Assembly: GCA_021029095.1 (NCBI GenBank)
Contig: JAJOHG010000088.1
Span: 1 to 64,000 of the forward strand
Length of the DNA stretch: 64,000 nucleotides
Direction: 5' to 3'
Origin: Phellopilus nigrolimitatus
Taxonomy: Eukaryota > Basidiomycota > Agaricomycetes > Hymenochaetales > Hymenochaetaceae
Numbering within the stretch: the stretch's first letter is position 1; every line of letters begins with the position of its first letter. The notes beneath the pieces are model-generated. The model was not told where the DNA came from, made no database searches, and was given only the letters and a program-made list of their open reading frames with translations. The translations under genes were made by a program, and so were the position numbers. This document shows, one piece after another, positions 1 through 10,765 of the stretch.

Positions 1-591
1 AAGTTCTGAGTTTAGCCTTTGGTGCCTTCCAGTTCCTTGATTTGAACTAGGACTTACACCGCGCACTGGTTATGAGCGACTAGATGTATTGGCGGGGCTA
101 AAAGTATCGGGAAAAGACAGACAAGCTCACAAGTAACGAAAGAAACGAAAGCTCCCGGAGACATTCGACTCCGTATTCTAAAGAAGGCACGTGAGAAGGT
201 AACTCTGTAATTCTCCCCATTACCGGCTTAAAAACGTCATGGAATAAGTGTCGCAAGAGATGGCTGAAACTTGAAACTATTCACTGGTGAAATAGGTCAC
301 GTGGAGTCATCTTCGGAGCAGATTGCAAAACGTCGCGAAGGATTCGAGATCGATGCAATGTGAAATTAAATCCAACATTTCAAAAGTAGCCGTACGCATA
401 CGAGTCAGAGCGAAGGTTCATCGGAAACGAACTTGAGCCGCACGATTGCCGGTCGCAACCGCACATAGTCCCAGAAACTATGTCTCCTGCTTGCATCGCT
501 TTGCTTTCACGTTTAGTGGGTAGTTTCACACTATGTAGACATCTAGAGGGAGTTCTGAGAACGGCTGCGTATTTGCTGATGTTTGGCAGGA
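1..591. other. Intergenic flank, no gene seen
   Basis: No open reading frame of family character, RNA gene or repeat was recognised here. It is the left flank of Element A and ends with the first copy of the 8-bp target duplication GTTCAACC (592-599). Confidence 0.5.
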
Positions 592-868
592 GTTCAACCC
601 CAGTGAAAAGTCACTCGTGTGAAATCGAATTAGATCGCATGATATCGGACTAATCGGCCTGGTCCGATATCACAATATATTTTAAGAATAAAACGATTTA
701 TTTATCGTCAGAACGAGTGAAAACGAGTGAAAACGGATTATTCGAGCAGGCCCGATTTCATTCGACAGAATATATAGCAGGATCGTGCAAAATCGTGTTA
801 TTTCTATTCATGCAGTGCTTCTCATCGGATGATATTGTATTAAATCTGGCAGTTTATCACACTATTTT

Positions 869-1708
869 GAGCCGTCCTTACTAGGATTGTTAAACAATCT
901 GCGACGAACAGTGCAAAGTGATAGTGCAAATACAGCGACGCTTTTCCACAATATTGTAAATTAATCTGAAGTTATTGTAGATCGTGTCTGGGGAGGTTGT
1001 TGTGGATAACTTTCTGATAATTGTGGATCCCCTGTGAATATTTTGCGAGCATTGTAGATCCTGTCTGAGCCATTGTAGATAATTTTCTGGTTATTGTAGA
1101 TCCTGTCCGGGCCATTGTAGATAATTTTCTGGTTATTGTAGATCCTATCCGAGGCGTTGTAGATAATTTCCTGGTTATTGTAGATCCTCTGTGGATGTTT
1201 TGCGAGAATTGTAGATCCTGTCCGAGGCGTTGTAGATAATTTCCTGATAATTGTGGATCCTGTCCGAGCCATTGTAGATAATTTCCTGATAATTGTAGAT
1301 CCTTTTGTGAATATTTTGCAAGCATTGTGGATCCTGTCCGAGCCGTTGTAGATAATTTCTAGTTATTGTAGATCCTTTTGTGAATAGTTTGCGAGCATTG
1401 TAGATCCTGTCCGAAGCTTTGTAGATAATTTTCTGATAATTGTGAATCCTCTGTGAATATTTTACGAGCATTGTAGATCCTGTCCGAAGCTTTGTAGATA
1501 ATTTTCTGATAATTGTGAATCCTCTGAATATTTTGCGAGCATTGTAGATCCTATCCAAGCCTATTGTAGATAATTCTCTGATAATTGTAGATCCTGTCCG
1601 AAGCATTGTATATAATTTTCTGATAATTGTAGATACTATCCGAAGGTCTGTAGATAATTTTCCAGCTATTGTAGACCCTCTGTGAATACTTTCGTGAACA
1701 TTGTAGAT
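869..1708 (-). repeat. Left arm of Element B: tandem ATCTACAAT-type repeats
   Basis: After an approximately 100-bp unique terminal part, the arm is an array of roughly 30-35 bp units. Read on the minus strand, these contain GGATCTACAAT and AATTATCTACAAT cores with variable linkers such as GGCTCGGACA or CAGGAAATT. The units are imperfect and differ in order. Open reading frames rich in 'STMARTGSTI'-like text are a by-product of the repeat. Confidence 0.85.
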
Positions 1709-2039
1709 CTCAGCAGAAGCTGCTTGCTGCCGGGAGTGTGCTTCTTACATAAAATCTGAGGCTAAAGTTAAATCCTTGCTCGTAGCGTGCCGGCGGCGCG
1801 CTTCCACACCCTCCCGCTCACTGCGGCCCGTCCTCCTGCTCATTATCCCGATGTTCGGCTCCGCTACTCCTGCACCGAATCAGCTCAATTTTGTTTTTTT
1901 GTATTATGCTTCTATTAATTAGCTTTCTATTTTTTAGGCTTTGGACTTTAAATTAACAACACTGATTGGGGAATTGACTTTTATTGAATTGGTACTAATA
2001 GTAATAACAACAAAAGAAAAAAAGTGGCGACCCGCGCGC
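1709..2039. other. AT-rich inner flank of Element B, no gene
   Basis: It begins with a short GC-rich stretch near 1780-1870, followed by T-rich and A-rich sequence. Nothing resembling a coding exon was recognised. Confidence 0.4.
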
Positions 2040-2530
2040 GCATGACTATCACCTTCCGCCTTCCGTGTATCCCATCCCTGCCGCTCGTGCGGGTGGGTGG
2101 GCCGGCCGTTGCATACGCTTGAGCGTGCGCACACGAGGGGGGACCGCCCGTGTGTATGCGCGCGCGAGGGGGGGCTGGCTGTGTGTACGCGCGTGCGACG
2201 GATGGCTACGGCACGCGCGACGGGGGGTCGGCCATGCGCGCGTCCGCGCCATGCCCATCGACATCGGGCACGAAATTCAATCACGTGCGAGGGGGCCCAG
2301 CTGTCGCGCACACGACACACCGTCGCGCGCGCGTGAGGTGACCCCGCCGTCGCACACCGTCGCGCGCGTGCGAGGCCCGGCCGTCGCACACCGTCTCACG
2401 CCGTCGCGCGCGCGCGAGGAGGCCCGGCCGCCACACGCGCGCGAGGAGGCCTGGCCGTCGCACCATCGCGCGGTGCGCGTGCGGGCTGCGCGGGACACGC
2501 CTGCGCAAAGCGCCGCGGCGGCGGCTGCAA
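2040..2530. repeat. GC-rich CG-dinucleotide tandem repeat block inside Element B
   Basis: This block is extremely rich in CGCGCG and contains degenerate tandem units of the type CCGTCGCACACCGTCGCGCG between about 2290 and 2470. Several overlapping open frames in all phases are by-products of base composition (Arg/Ala/Pro-rich) and show no family motif. Confidence 0.7.
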
Positions 2531-5217
2531 AAACGCGAGGGGCGGCACAAGAGGGCAAGAGAACGGGGAAAGAAAGAAAGACAGAGTGGATTGCGTGGAG
2601 TACATAGTCTGCATGGGCTGCACGGACTGAGGAGGATGCTGCTTACCTGGCACTGGAAAGGGTAGCGGAGCCATCACACCTGCAGATACGGGTTTCCCAC
2701 AGTGCTTGTGAAGTATGGGTGACTCAGGGCCTCTGCATAGGCGAGTGGCATGGTCCGGGGTGCAAGAATCTGGAGGGTGCGAAAGGGGGAGGTGCAAGAG
2801 GCGATGTTGACGGCGGGGATGCGACGGCGACGTGGGTCGTCGACGTGGCACGCTTCGGGCTTGGTCCAGCCCCGAAAAGCAAGTGAAAAGTACTAAAAAG
2901 TAATTGTAATGAGATTAGATACCAGAACATAGTTTTTTTCAAGCACTTACCTGCACTATGCGTCCTCAGCAGTGTCGAGGACGTCGTGGACAACGACGGA
3001 GAACGCAGTCGAACGACGTCCACATTAGGCACGCGCGGCTCGGCAATCTCCGGAAACTGCATTCAAGCAGCTTTCGGACGACTGTGTTTGATTTATTCAC
3101 ATTCTGTTTCTTGCTCAATATTCCTACAAATTGGTAGAACGTTTTAATAGCTATATTTGCGTCTCCTCAAAAATTTCCATGCCTCCGATCAGCCTTGATG
3201 TAGCGCTATTAAAGAAACAAGTAGTGTAAAACCGAGGTTTTTGGACAAAACCTCAATAAATATTGTAGAGAGAGATTGGCTCGACCGAATCTTCTCATTT
3301 CTTCAGGAAGAGATGTATCAGTATGATAGAAAGTAACTGTGGCATCTGATCTGTCCTGGGGTTGCCAGATGTATGTGATTTAACTTTTGGTGCTCGAGAA
3401 TGAGCAATGCTCATGTATTCTAGTGCAGATCTTTAGTTCAACCTGATGATTCTCGAGTCTTTTGCTTCCTCATCAACTTCTTCCCACTCAAACCCAAAAC
3501 TAGTACATGGGATACCTGTAATACATAGTAAATATGCTATTATGAAATTTTCAAAATTTCCTGAGCTCTATGACAACACTAAATCAGCAAACTTGCCTCT
3601 ACCCTGCTCCCCAGACTGTTTCCTGCATATATCAGTCTCTAAGCCATCTCAGGTGCTCAAACTTTGTAAGGTACCTAATAAAATATGCTTAATGCTATGT
3701 ACAAAGTCTTGTGTCTGAAGGAAAAGAAGTAAAGGCTGCAGATGGAAAAAAAGCATTAGCTAGGAAACATACATAAAGCACTTTAACAACAGCTGAGGGA
3801 GTGCCCCCACAGATGAAAATTCAAGAAATGAGTATATTGGATATGATCCTTGGTGATTGCTGCCTTCCGGGAGCCTATATGGCCCCAAGAGTGCACAGAA
3901 TACTGAAAATACAGAGAAATATCGAGTTTGTACTATTATTTGGAAATTATCTCTATCTATCATTGTCAAAAATGGCTGAAACTTTATAGGATGATTAATT
4001 AGTATATATCACTATTTTCCATGATTTTTATTCTCAGGTAATAAGGCCAGTTGGATTGTTTCCGAGTGTATTGTATTATTTCTCTCTGTGCCACATTTCG
4101 GCATGTGCTCGGCATGCCAGATTTGGAGCGCAAATCTGCCCTAATGTGGTAGGACGGTGACGCGTCATCACTTTTTTTTCACGTCGTCCTTGATGACAAC
4201 GACGTCGCCACCCTCTCACCTCCACGACACATCAGCCGTGCGACAAGACCCGCACGCTCAACAACTGACAACACCCCCTAGCGACGCCGTGGATTCGACA
4301 ACGACAACCACGCGGATGCACGGGCACGCGCTCCTGCTCGACGGCACGCGTGTGTACTCGACGACGACAAAGCGCTGCGCAAGCACGCGCTTAGCGACAA
4401 CAGACGACAGTGCCGGTGTGCACTCGCTCACATCCCCGCTCGTCCGTGATGCCTTCAAGAGGCTCGCATGTGCCAGCTGCTGCCACCGACCGTAGTGACA
4501 CAGAGAAGATCTGGCATCACACGTTCTACAACGACCCGCCCGCTCGCTAAACTCTGTACAGTCTCTGGTGATCCCCCGACTCTGTTGTCTCGACTGCGCT
4601 GTGCAGGAAGGCTGACTCATCCCGCTGGCAGACACCGCCCATCCAGCTGCAGGCGCAGCCGCAAATGCCGTGCACGATACGCGCGTCGTCCGTGCGGCTC
4701 ATTCGCCCGCGCGCCGCGGCGCACTGCTCAACCCGAAGGCGAACAGAGGGAAAAGGGCGCTTGACGCGCCCCACGCACGCTGCAAGGTCACGAGCGGAGG
4801 GGTGTCGGTGGGGTGGTGAATAGGGTGGTACGTCGACGCGCGCGTCGAGCACGCGTGCGACGTGGAGCGCGTCGCGGCAGCAGGTTCTCTGCGCGAGACG
4901 GACACGCACCATCGCACGGAGCGCCGCTCGGATGCGGCGCGCGGGCGAGGCCCTCGCCCGCGCGCCCACGCCGACGATTGACGCCGTGCGCGTGTTCCGC
5001 GAGGTTTTACTACTAATATTATTATTTTTCTTTTATATATTTTTGGATTCGCTGTATAATACAAAAAAAAAATGAATTACATAAGTACAGAATGTGATGA
5101 GCGAAAAAAAGTGGCGGGTGCGACGTCGGGATAATGAGTAAGAAGGCGGGTGACAGTGAGGATGGAAGCCATAGGCGGCGCGATCACGTCAACGTCTTTA
5201 AATGACAAATTTTGCCC
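2531..5217. other. Interior of Element B, no recognisable gene
   Basis: 2600-3062 on the minus strand could encode a short Pro/Ser-rich peptide with a possible intron (donor near 2948). 3100-4150 is ordinary AT-rich DNA. 4157-5000 is a second GC-rich low-complexity block. 5010-5217 is AT-rich. No transposase, reverse transcriptase or helicase motif was seen in any frame. Confidence 0.4.
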
Positions 5218-6303
5218 CAAATAGGCAATGGCTTGGACAGGATCTACACTGATCGCAAAAGTATTCACAGAGGATTCACAATTATCAGAGAATTATCTAC
5301 AATGCTTCGGACAGGATCTACAATAACCAGAGAATCATCTACAATAGGCTTGGATAGGATCTACAATGCTCGCAAAATATTCACAGAGGATTCACAATTA
5401 TCAGAAAATTATCTACAAAGCTTCGGACAGGATCTACAATAACCAGAGAATTATCTACAATGGCTCAAATAGGATCTACAATTATCAGAGAACTATCTAC
5501 AATGGCTCGGACAGGATCTACAATAATCGTAAAATTATCCACAGAGGATCTACAATAGCCAAAGAATTATCTACAATTGTCAGAAATTTATCTACAATGG
5601 CTCGGATAGGATCTACAATAACCAGAAATTTATCTACAATGTCTCGGATAGGATCTACAATAACTAGAAATTATCTACAATGGCCCGGACAGGATCTACA
5701 ATGCTTGCAAACTATTCACAATAGGATCTACAATAACTAGAAATTATCTACAATGGCCCGGACAGGATCTACAATGCTCGCAAACTATTCACAAAAGGAT
5801 CTACAATAACTAGAAATTATCTACAACGGCTCGGACAGGATCCACAATGCTTGCAAAATATTCACAAAAGGATCTACAATTATCAGGAAATTATCTACAA
5901 TGGCTCGGACAGGATCCACAATTATCAGGAAATTATCTACAACGCCTCGGACAGGATCTACAATTCTCGCAAAACATCCACAGAGGATCTACAATAACCA
6001 GGAAATTATCTACAACGCCTCGGATAGGATCTACAATAACCAGAAAATTATCTACAATGGCCCGGACAGGATCTACAATAACCAGAAAATTATCTACAAT
6101 GGCTCAGACAGGATCTACAATGCTCGCAAAATATTCACAGGGGATCCACAATTATCAGAAAGTTATCCACAACAACCCCCCCAGACACGATCTACAATAA
6201 CTTCAGATTGATCTACAATATTGTGGAAAAGCGTCGCTGTATTTGCACTATCACTTTGCACTGTTCGTCGCAGATTGTTTAACAATCCTAGTAAGGAGTA
6301 GTG
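5218..6303 (+). repeat. Right arm of Element B: inverted copy of the ATCTACAAT array
   Basis: This is the inverted counterpart of 869-1708, matching unit by unit over most of its length. It is about 250 bp longer because extra units lie around 5440-5830. The difference in unit number between arms indicates expansion or contraction within an arm after duplication. The last ~100 bp (TTGTGGAAAAGCGTCGCTGT onward) is the unique terminal part shared with the left arm. Confidence 0.85.
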
Positions 6304-6540
6304 CTATTTTTCTTTTATAAAAGCGAATCGAACAATAAATTGACTGTACGCTACGCTAAAACATGAAAAACGCGACGATAAAGATGACAACGAAGACAAG
6401 TAACTGCCACCCTCGAATCACATACCAACCCTGCCCACATCTCCTGTTTGCTTAGGTTCGGCGGATCTTCGAGACATCCGTTGAGGGCTAGTTGAGTAGT
6501 AAGATTAACATATTTGACAGCCGAATCCAATGTACTGACC

Positions 6541-7726
6541 TCCTGCAGTTTCTTCGCAGCTGTTGCTATAGCCTAGGAGATACATAGGGCTTATCAGAGC
6601 ATTAGCGAGTGAAACTATAATTGAGGGTGTATATGTGGTAGGCTTACTTGTCGAAGTGGTGACGGTCTGCGTGTCACTGCCGATAAGGTAGCTGAGCCGG
6701 TTTGCTGTGTTGGTGTAGATGAAGCCGTCGTCAATGCATTTGCAGGTCTTGACGCTTGAGAAAGGTAGATACATGAGATGAACGTCCAATCAATGAAAGG
6801 CAAACACAGACGTACTTCTCTGAGATCTCCGCGATGATGTCAGAAGCTTTCTCGACACCCTTCGTCTCTGATATCAGCGCCGGATTCGAGTGCAGCATTG
6901 TACGCATCCCGATCGAAGCGAAGGATGTAGAACGAGTCGTCGGTCGTTATCGTGACGAGGTCCCAGACCACGAAATCTGCAAAACATCTCATGAGTCGCT
7001 CTTGCCTCGAGAAAAGAAAGGAAAGCGGAAAACGCACATGCTTCGCCTCGACGTCAATGCGCCGCACAATTTCGCCAGACTCCCAGTCTCAGAACACGAC
7101 AAAACTGCTCGAGCGCGCCGCAAGAAGCGCGTCACCGTGCAGACCCTTGATCGGCCACGAACTGACGCCCCCTCGCTCCTTGAAGGCCGGAATATGCGCA
7201 GCTTCGTCCTGCCCTCCAGCACCGCATACGTGTTAGAGTCCCCGGCCCACGCGAAGGACGAGTCGGACCCATGCGCCTTGTTGCGCCATGCGAGTGTGGT
7301 GTAGATGACATACTTGCCATCATCAACCACGGTGATAAACCGCCCGTTCGGGGAGTGCTGCAGCGAGGTAGCGTAGAGCTCCGTCGAGCCAAGCTCGCGC
7401 ACGGAGAGGTGGATGCACTAGCCCTCGGGCACCTCGATGTCTGCGGCGGCCTGCAGATTCGCGGAGAGCACGTCGGTGTTGCGCGTGTAGACGAGCTTGC
7501 CGCTGAGCACGGGCTCATCGCGGCCGAGCTTGACGACGACGACGCCCTTGTCGAAGCCGACCGCGACGTCGTTCGTGTGCGGGCGCACGGCGACGCACCA
7601 CGCGCGCTCGAGCGCGTAGCTGAGCGTGTTATCGAGGCGGTGTGTATTGCTGTTCCAGAGGTTGGCGGCATGCATCGCCTTTTGCTGCAGAGGCCGATGG
7701 TGGAGAGAAGTCTCGTCACTCAAGTG
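6541..7726 (-). pseudogene. SEC27: Captured coatomer subunit beta' (SEC27/COPB2) fragment, copy 1
   Basis: In 5'-to-3' order on the minus strand, several blocks match the end of the WD-repeat region and the following TPR-like domain of coatomer beta': LERAWCVAVRPHTNDVAVGF and LVYTRNTDVLSANLQ, then HSPNGRFITVV, FAWAGDSNTYAVLEGRTKLR, DDGFIYTNTANRLSYLIGSD and PMYLLGY. An intron (about 6605-6650) separates the last two blocks and is retained, so capture occurred at DNA level. The 5' part (start, first WD repeats) and the 3' part are missing. Homology stops at about 6565, replaced by roughly 150 bp of unrelated DNA. COPB2 normally acts in COPI vesicle coats, but this fragment cannot. The reading frame is preserved over long blocks but switches between exons, with frame breaks around 7130-7200. 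Confidence 0.85.
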
Positions 7727-8098
7727 AAAACCGTGAAATTTTTGGCGGAGGGTAGCGGAGTACGAAACTCAGCACGTGAGAGGAATTGTGCACAAGAGCA
7801 CAAGCTCGAGCGAGTTCGACTGTTCGAGTGACTGATTGACGTGTTGCGACAATCTCAATTTACGTAAGCCGTGTGTGCAGTTCGTTGGGCAAATTAAATT
7901 TTACTTAGCTATTTTTCTCATTCGCGTCGATCTCCTGAGCAAGTTGCAACGGAAAATCAGACGTCTAAATTGAGTCGCAACACAGCCGTCGAACCACCAT
8001 CCGAGTTCACTCGATTTAAATCGAATACACAAGATTGTCTACGATCTGCTACGATATGGCTCGATTTCACACGAGTGACTTTTCACTGGGGTTCAACC

Positions 8099-8237
8099 TT
8101 CCTGAACTCACGTCAGACGTGACTTCAAATGGTGCATTATTTTGTCGCCACCATGGGATCGATCGACCTCTGAAGAAGTTTCTCATATTGAACGAATCGC
8201 TCGATGGATCTATTTTGAACTCTTCTGCATCCACACT
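8099..8237. other. Short spacer between Element A and the DUF6533 palindrome
   Basis: This is ordinary unique sequence with no gene seen. Confidence 0.4.
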
Positions 8238-8488
8238 AGGATCTTGATCTTTTCGATCTTTGATCTTAGGTTGCTCCAGATGAACAATGTCTTCCGCGTC
8301 GGAATCTCACTCTCTTCGGATAGTTGATCTCTCGAACTGCTCATGGCAAAGTGAACGTGTGGCCGTGCCGCTGCCATGCTACATACGTGCATGTGCAACC
8401 TCCTATGATCTGTGAGTTACTATGACGAATTTGCTTCATATTCATTCTTCTTATCTCCTGCCTTCGTTCGTCTCTCTCTTCCTGCCTT

Positions 8489-9079
8489 TTGCTGGGCGAT
8501 CTTCTTGCTGTTGATTATCACGAAGGCAGAATGGAAGATTCGCACTTTCAGCTTTACGCCGTATGTTCGAAATCTTTTAAGGATGCATCAGTGAAAGGCT
8601 GGGATCTCAATTGCTTTGATCTCTGCTGTGAACTCGCAGAGAATCAGCAAAACGTGCTGTGTAAACTGATCCGGATGCGTGATCCATTGACCGGCATGTC
8701 AGTTTTCGATCTGATGAGCTCTATACTTGCCCGATGTATTACTGTACTACAATGGATCCACGGAACAGTAAACGTCCGGTCAGCTAAAGCAGGGGCAATG
8801 CAGGTGTACGTCTTTCGGGGACCCTTAGGATCAACGCACGCTGGCGCGTCTCATCAACATCGTTTCAGAATACAACGTGCAAGTTGCGAAATCAACATCA
8901 ACGTAGTACTGGGCGTCGTCGAAGAGCTTCGATTCGCTTCATATCTTGATCATGAAAGCCGCTATTCAATATATATCGAGCTCACTCATTCTTCGCAACC
9001 ACTCCCTCCTGCGCATCTACTGAGGCATTTAGAGGATGTTTTCGAGCCGCTCCGCTATCCAACTTATCAATCCAAATGA
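8489..9079 (+). other. Open frame of 196 codons upstream of the DUF6533 gene, coding status doubtful
   Basis: The frame contains CSKSFKDASVKGWDLNCFDL, and the inverted arm (18066-18491, minus strand) has the partly similar CSKSFKGAPVKGPDFDCLDS. Similarity fades after about 80 residues, and the right-arm copy has a different C-terminus. No domain was recognised. It overlaps the likely start of the DUF6533 gene in another frame. It may be a 5' untranslated or promoter region conserved only by duplication. Confidence 0.25.
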
Positions 9080-10638
9080 TGTTCCGTCCTTTGTTTTTCA
9101 AACCGACCTCTCCATATATTGCCAAATAGCTGTTCTGACCGTCCTAGTCTATGACACCAGTAAGCAGACAATGTGTCCACTTATTCGGAAAGAACTCATT
9201 GTATCATATAGTCATTACAATGGACAAAGAGGTCCAGATTTCCATCCTAACATAACCTGTCTCTGCTGCTGATTAAAGTACAACTCAGGTCAAATATTTC
9301 TGGGTAAGTCAAATACACGATGTGCTTACTGCATAATTTATACTTATTCTTTTCATGTCCGTAATTATAGAGATCTTCTCGAAATTTTGTCAGCTTGATT
9401 TACTTTCTGGTAATTAGTCTTCCAATTTCGTAGCTATGCTCGGCTAGCTAACATGAAGAAATTTGCTTTTAGAACCGTTATATTGGGCTTTTCAGTGCTT
9501 TTGTGTATCTATGGTGTAAGTCAGATGTACTGGAAAGTTGGCGTAACTTATAATTTAATACAGTTCATACTTACCATGCAAATGAGACATTGTAAGTGTA
9601 CTCTATATCCGTGTTTATTGCTCTAACTTCATAACTGTCTAGATGTAATTCAGTTTTATGTTCTTGGTTTATTTTCGTGCTAACAGATTGAGGCAGGCAA
9701 TTTTACATTTTGGGCAGCTAATCTTGCCGGTGGGCTTCAATAAACTTTCATAAAACAGATACAACTCTAACCATTATTTTCAGATTGGATGACCATCCAA
9801 TTCATTACCTGTATGTTTTATTATTAAGAGTACATCTACCAAAATGCCCTTTAAGATTTAATATGCTTTTAATTTGAAAGACATCCTTTATACAAGGGTC
9901 ATGGCTCTTTTTTCGTATGGTAATGAATTTACTCACATAGTAAAACATGTTTTAACCACTCAACAGACAAGAAACTAGCCATCTGTCTGCGCTCCATGTT
10001 TGCTATGGAAGCAGCTTTTACTCTGGGCATTGCTATTTACAGTACACTACTTCAGGAGGGTGAATATCATGTTCACTAGGTCTTTTATGGTTCCCTGATG
10101 TAAATGCTTCCAGTGCTTGTTGGTGGACTTGCAAGGGGAGTCAATATATGTGGCTTTAATACCACTCCTGTGGTATGGGAAGCTCTATTATGGTCAGTTT
10201 ATCACAAGAATTAGTAGTAGATGATTTCTGACAGCTGATGGACTTTAAGGACATCAATAGTGGTCTTTGAACTTATCTTGATGGTTCTGGCACTCTATAG
10301 AGCTGCTGATTATTGGAGGACATCGGCTGGATTACAAGGCTATATACTTGTTAAGGTGGTTGTGCAAGACCAGGCATTTTACTTCATTCTGTGAGTTTGA
10401 CTTATATGAACTGGTATTTGTTTCTGGCCTAATTTTACTTGGATGTGGCAGAGTGATAACTTGCTGTGTTGCAAAAATCGCTGAGTTCGCGTATCCCTCC
10501 TCCACAGTATTTCTTATATTCTCGGGGACAATTGGAAGTGCGACTCTTCTCTGTGTCCTCGGAAGCCGAATGATGTTTCACTTGAAAGAAGTAGGCGAAA
10601 CGTTGGCGATGATGGCACAAGTTACGCGGAGATCGTGA
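9036..10638 (+). CDS. DUF6533 family membrane protein, left paralogue (possibly decaying)
   Basis: This is a multi-exon gene with small exons. Exon 1 starts MFSSRSAIQLINPNDVPSF and includes IYCQIAVLTVLVYDT, the N-terminal DUF6533 motif. Micro-exons follow that encode TMDKE, VKYFW and NRYIGLFSAFVYLW. Further exons encode hydrophobic helices including KKLAICLRSMFAMEAAF, VVFELILMVLALYRAADYW and LVKVVVQDQAFYFIL. The C-terminus has FSGTIGSATLLCVLGSRM and MMFHLKE, the usual end signature. The family is expanded in Agaricomycetes as predicted multi-pass membrane proteins of unknown function. After HLKE the frame used by the right paralogue (GDDGTSY...) is out of phase here, so the C-terminus is probably frameshifted. 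The exon chain was read by eye. Confidence 0.65.
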
Positions 10639-10765
10639 GTGACATGGAGTTTTGTTGGTGTCGTTGTGTGGCTTCAAGGTGATGGTCTCTGTCAAATTCT
10701 GCTGTCGTTTATACTGATATGGACGAAACCCCAGACACATTGGGCCCATGTATACTCTGCAGGTT

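Larger units (their letters stand above)
869..6303. mobile_element. Element B: foldback-like element nested in Element A
   Basis: This 5.4-kb insertion is bounded by the direct repeat CTATTTT (862-868 and 6304-6310). The outermost 6 bp of the two ends do not match, but from TCCTTACTAGGATTG inward they are near-perfect inverted copies. The related Element A copy at 44195-46086 has an uninterrupted sequence at the equivalent point (about 44457-44470), so it acts as an empty site. The inverted arms (about 0.84 and 1.09 kb) are mostly arrays of short repeats, as in foldback elements. The interior (1709-5217) has AT-rich segments, two very GC-rich low-complexity blocks and no recognisable transposase. 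Confidence 0.85.
600..8090. mobile_element. Element A copy 1: TIR DNA element carrying a SEC27 fragment, interrupted by Element B
   Basis: The left end reads CCAGTGAAAAGTCACTCG and continues to about 29 bp. The right end at 8061-8090 is its exact reverse complement. The direct repeat GTTCAACC occurs at 592-599 and 8091-8098, which fits an 8-bp target-site duplication of hAT type. Without the nested Element B it is about 2.05 kb. It encodes no recognisable transposase, so it is probably non-autonomous. Its cargo is a minus-strand piece of the coatomer beta' gene. Subterminal sequence (600-861, 7740-8060) is shared with copy 2 at 44195-46086, which fixes the boundaries. The hAT assignment is inference from TSD length and the CAGTG-like terminus. 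Confidence 0.85.
8238..10765 (+). repeat. Left arm of a 2.5-kb inverted duplication
   Basis: This arm aligns in inverted orientation with 16195-18690 along its whole length, with many substitutions and small indels (similarity estimated by eye at roughly 80-85%). Both arms begin outside with a GATCTT-rich motif followed by GCTCCAGATGAACAATG. Both end on the spacer side near a CCCAGAC/TGATATGGAC segment. Each contains a DUF6533 gene reading toward the spacer. Confidence 0.8.

Noticed and set aside
961..1606. Open frames of 103-143 codons repeating TGSTI and STMARTG text, as a repeat protein
   Set aside because: They are open in several phases on the repeat array, occur identically in the opposite arm, and lack any start or splice context.
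869..1708. CRISPR-like array or bacterial DnaA-box cluster (TTATCCACA and TTATCTACA motifs repeated)
   Set aside because: Units vary in length and sequence, there are no unique spacers, and an inverted copy lies at 5218-6303. The surrounding genes are intron-rich and eukaryotic. The DnaA-box resemblance is coincidental.
2065..2607. 180-codon Arg/Ala-rich frame in the GC-rich block
   Set aside because: Overlapping frames on both strands are equally open. Composition explains them and no motif is present.
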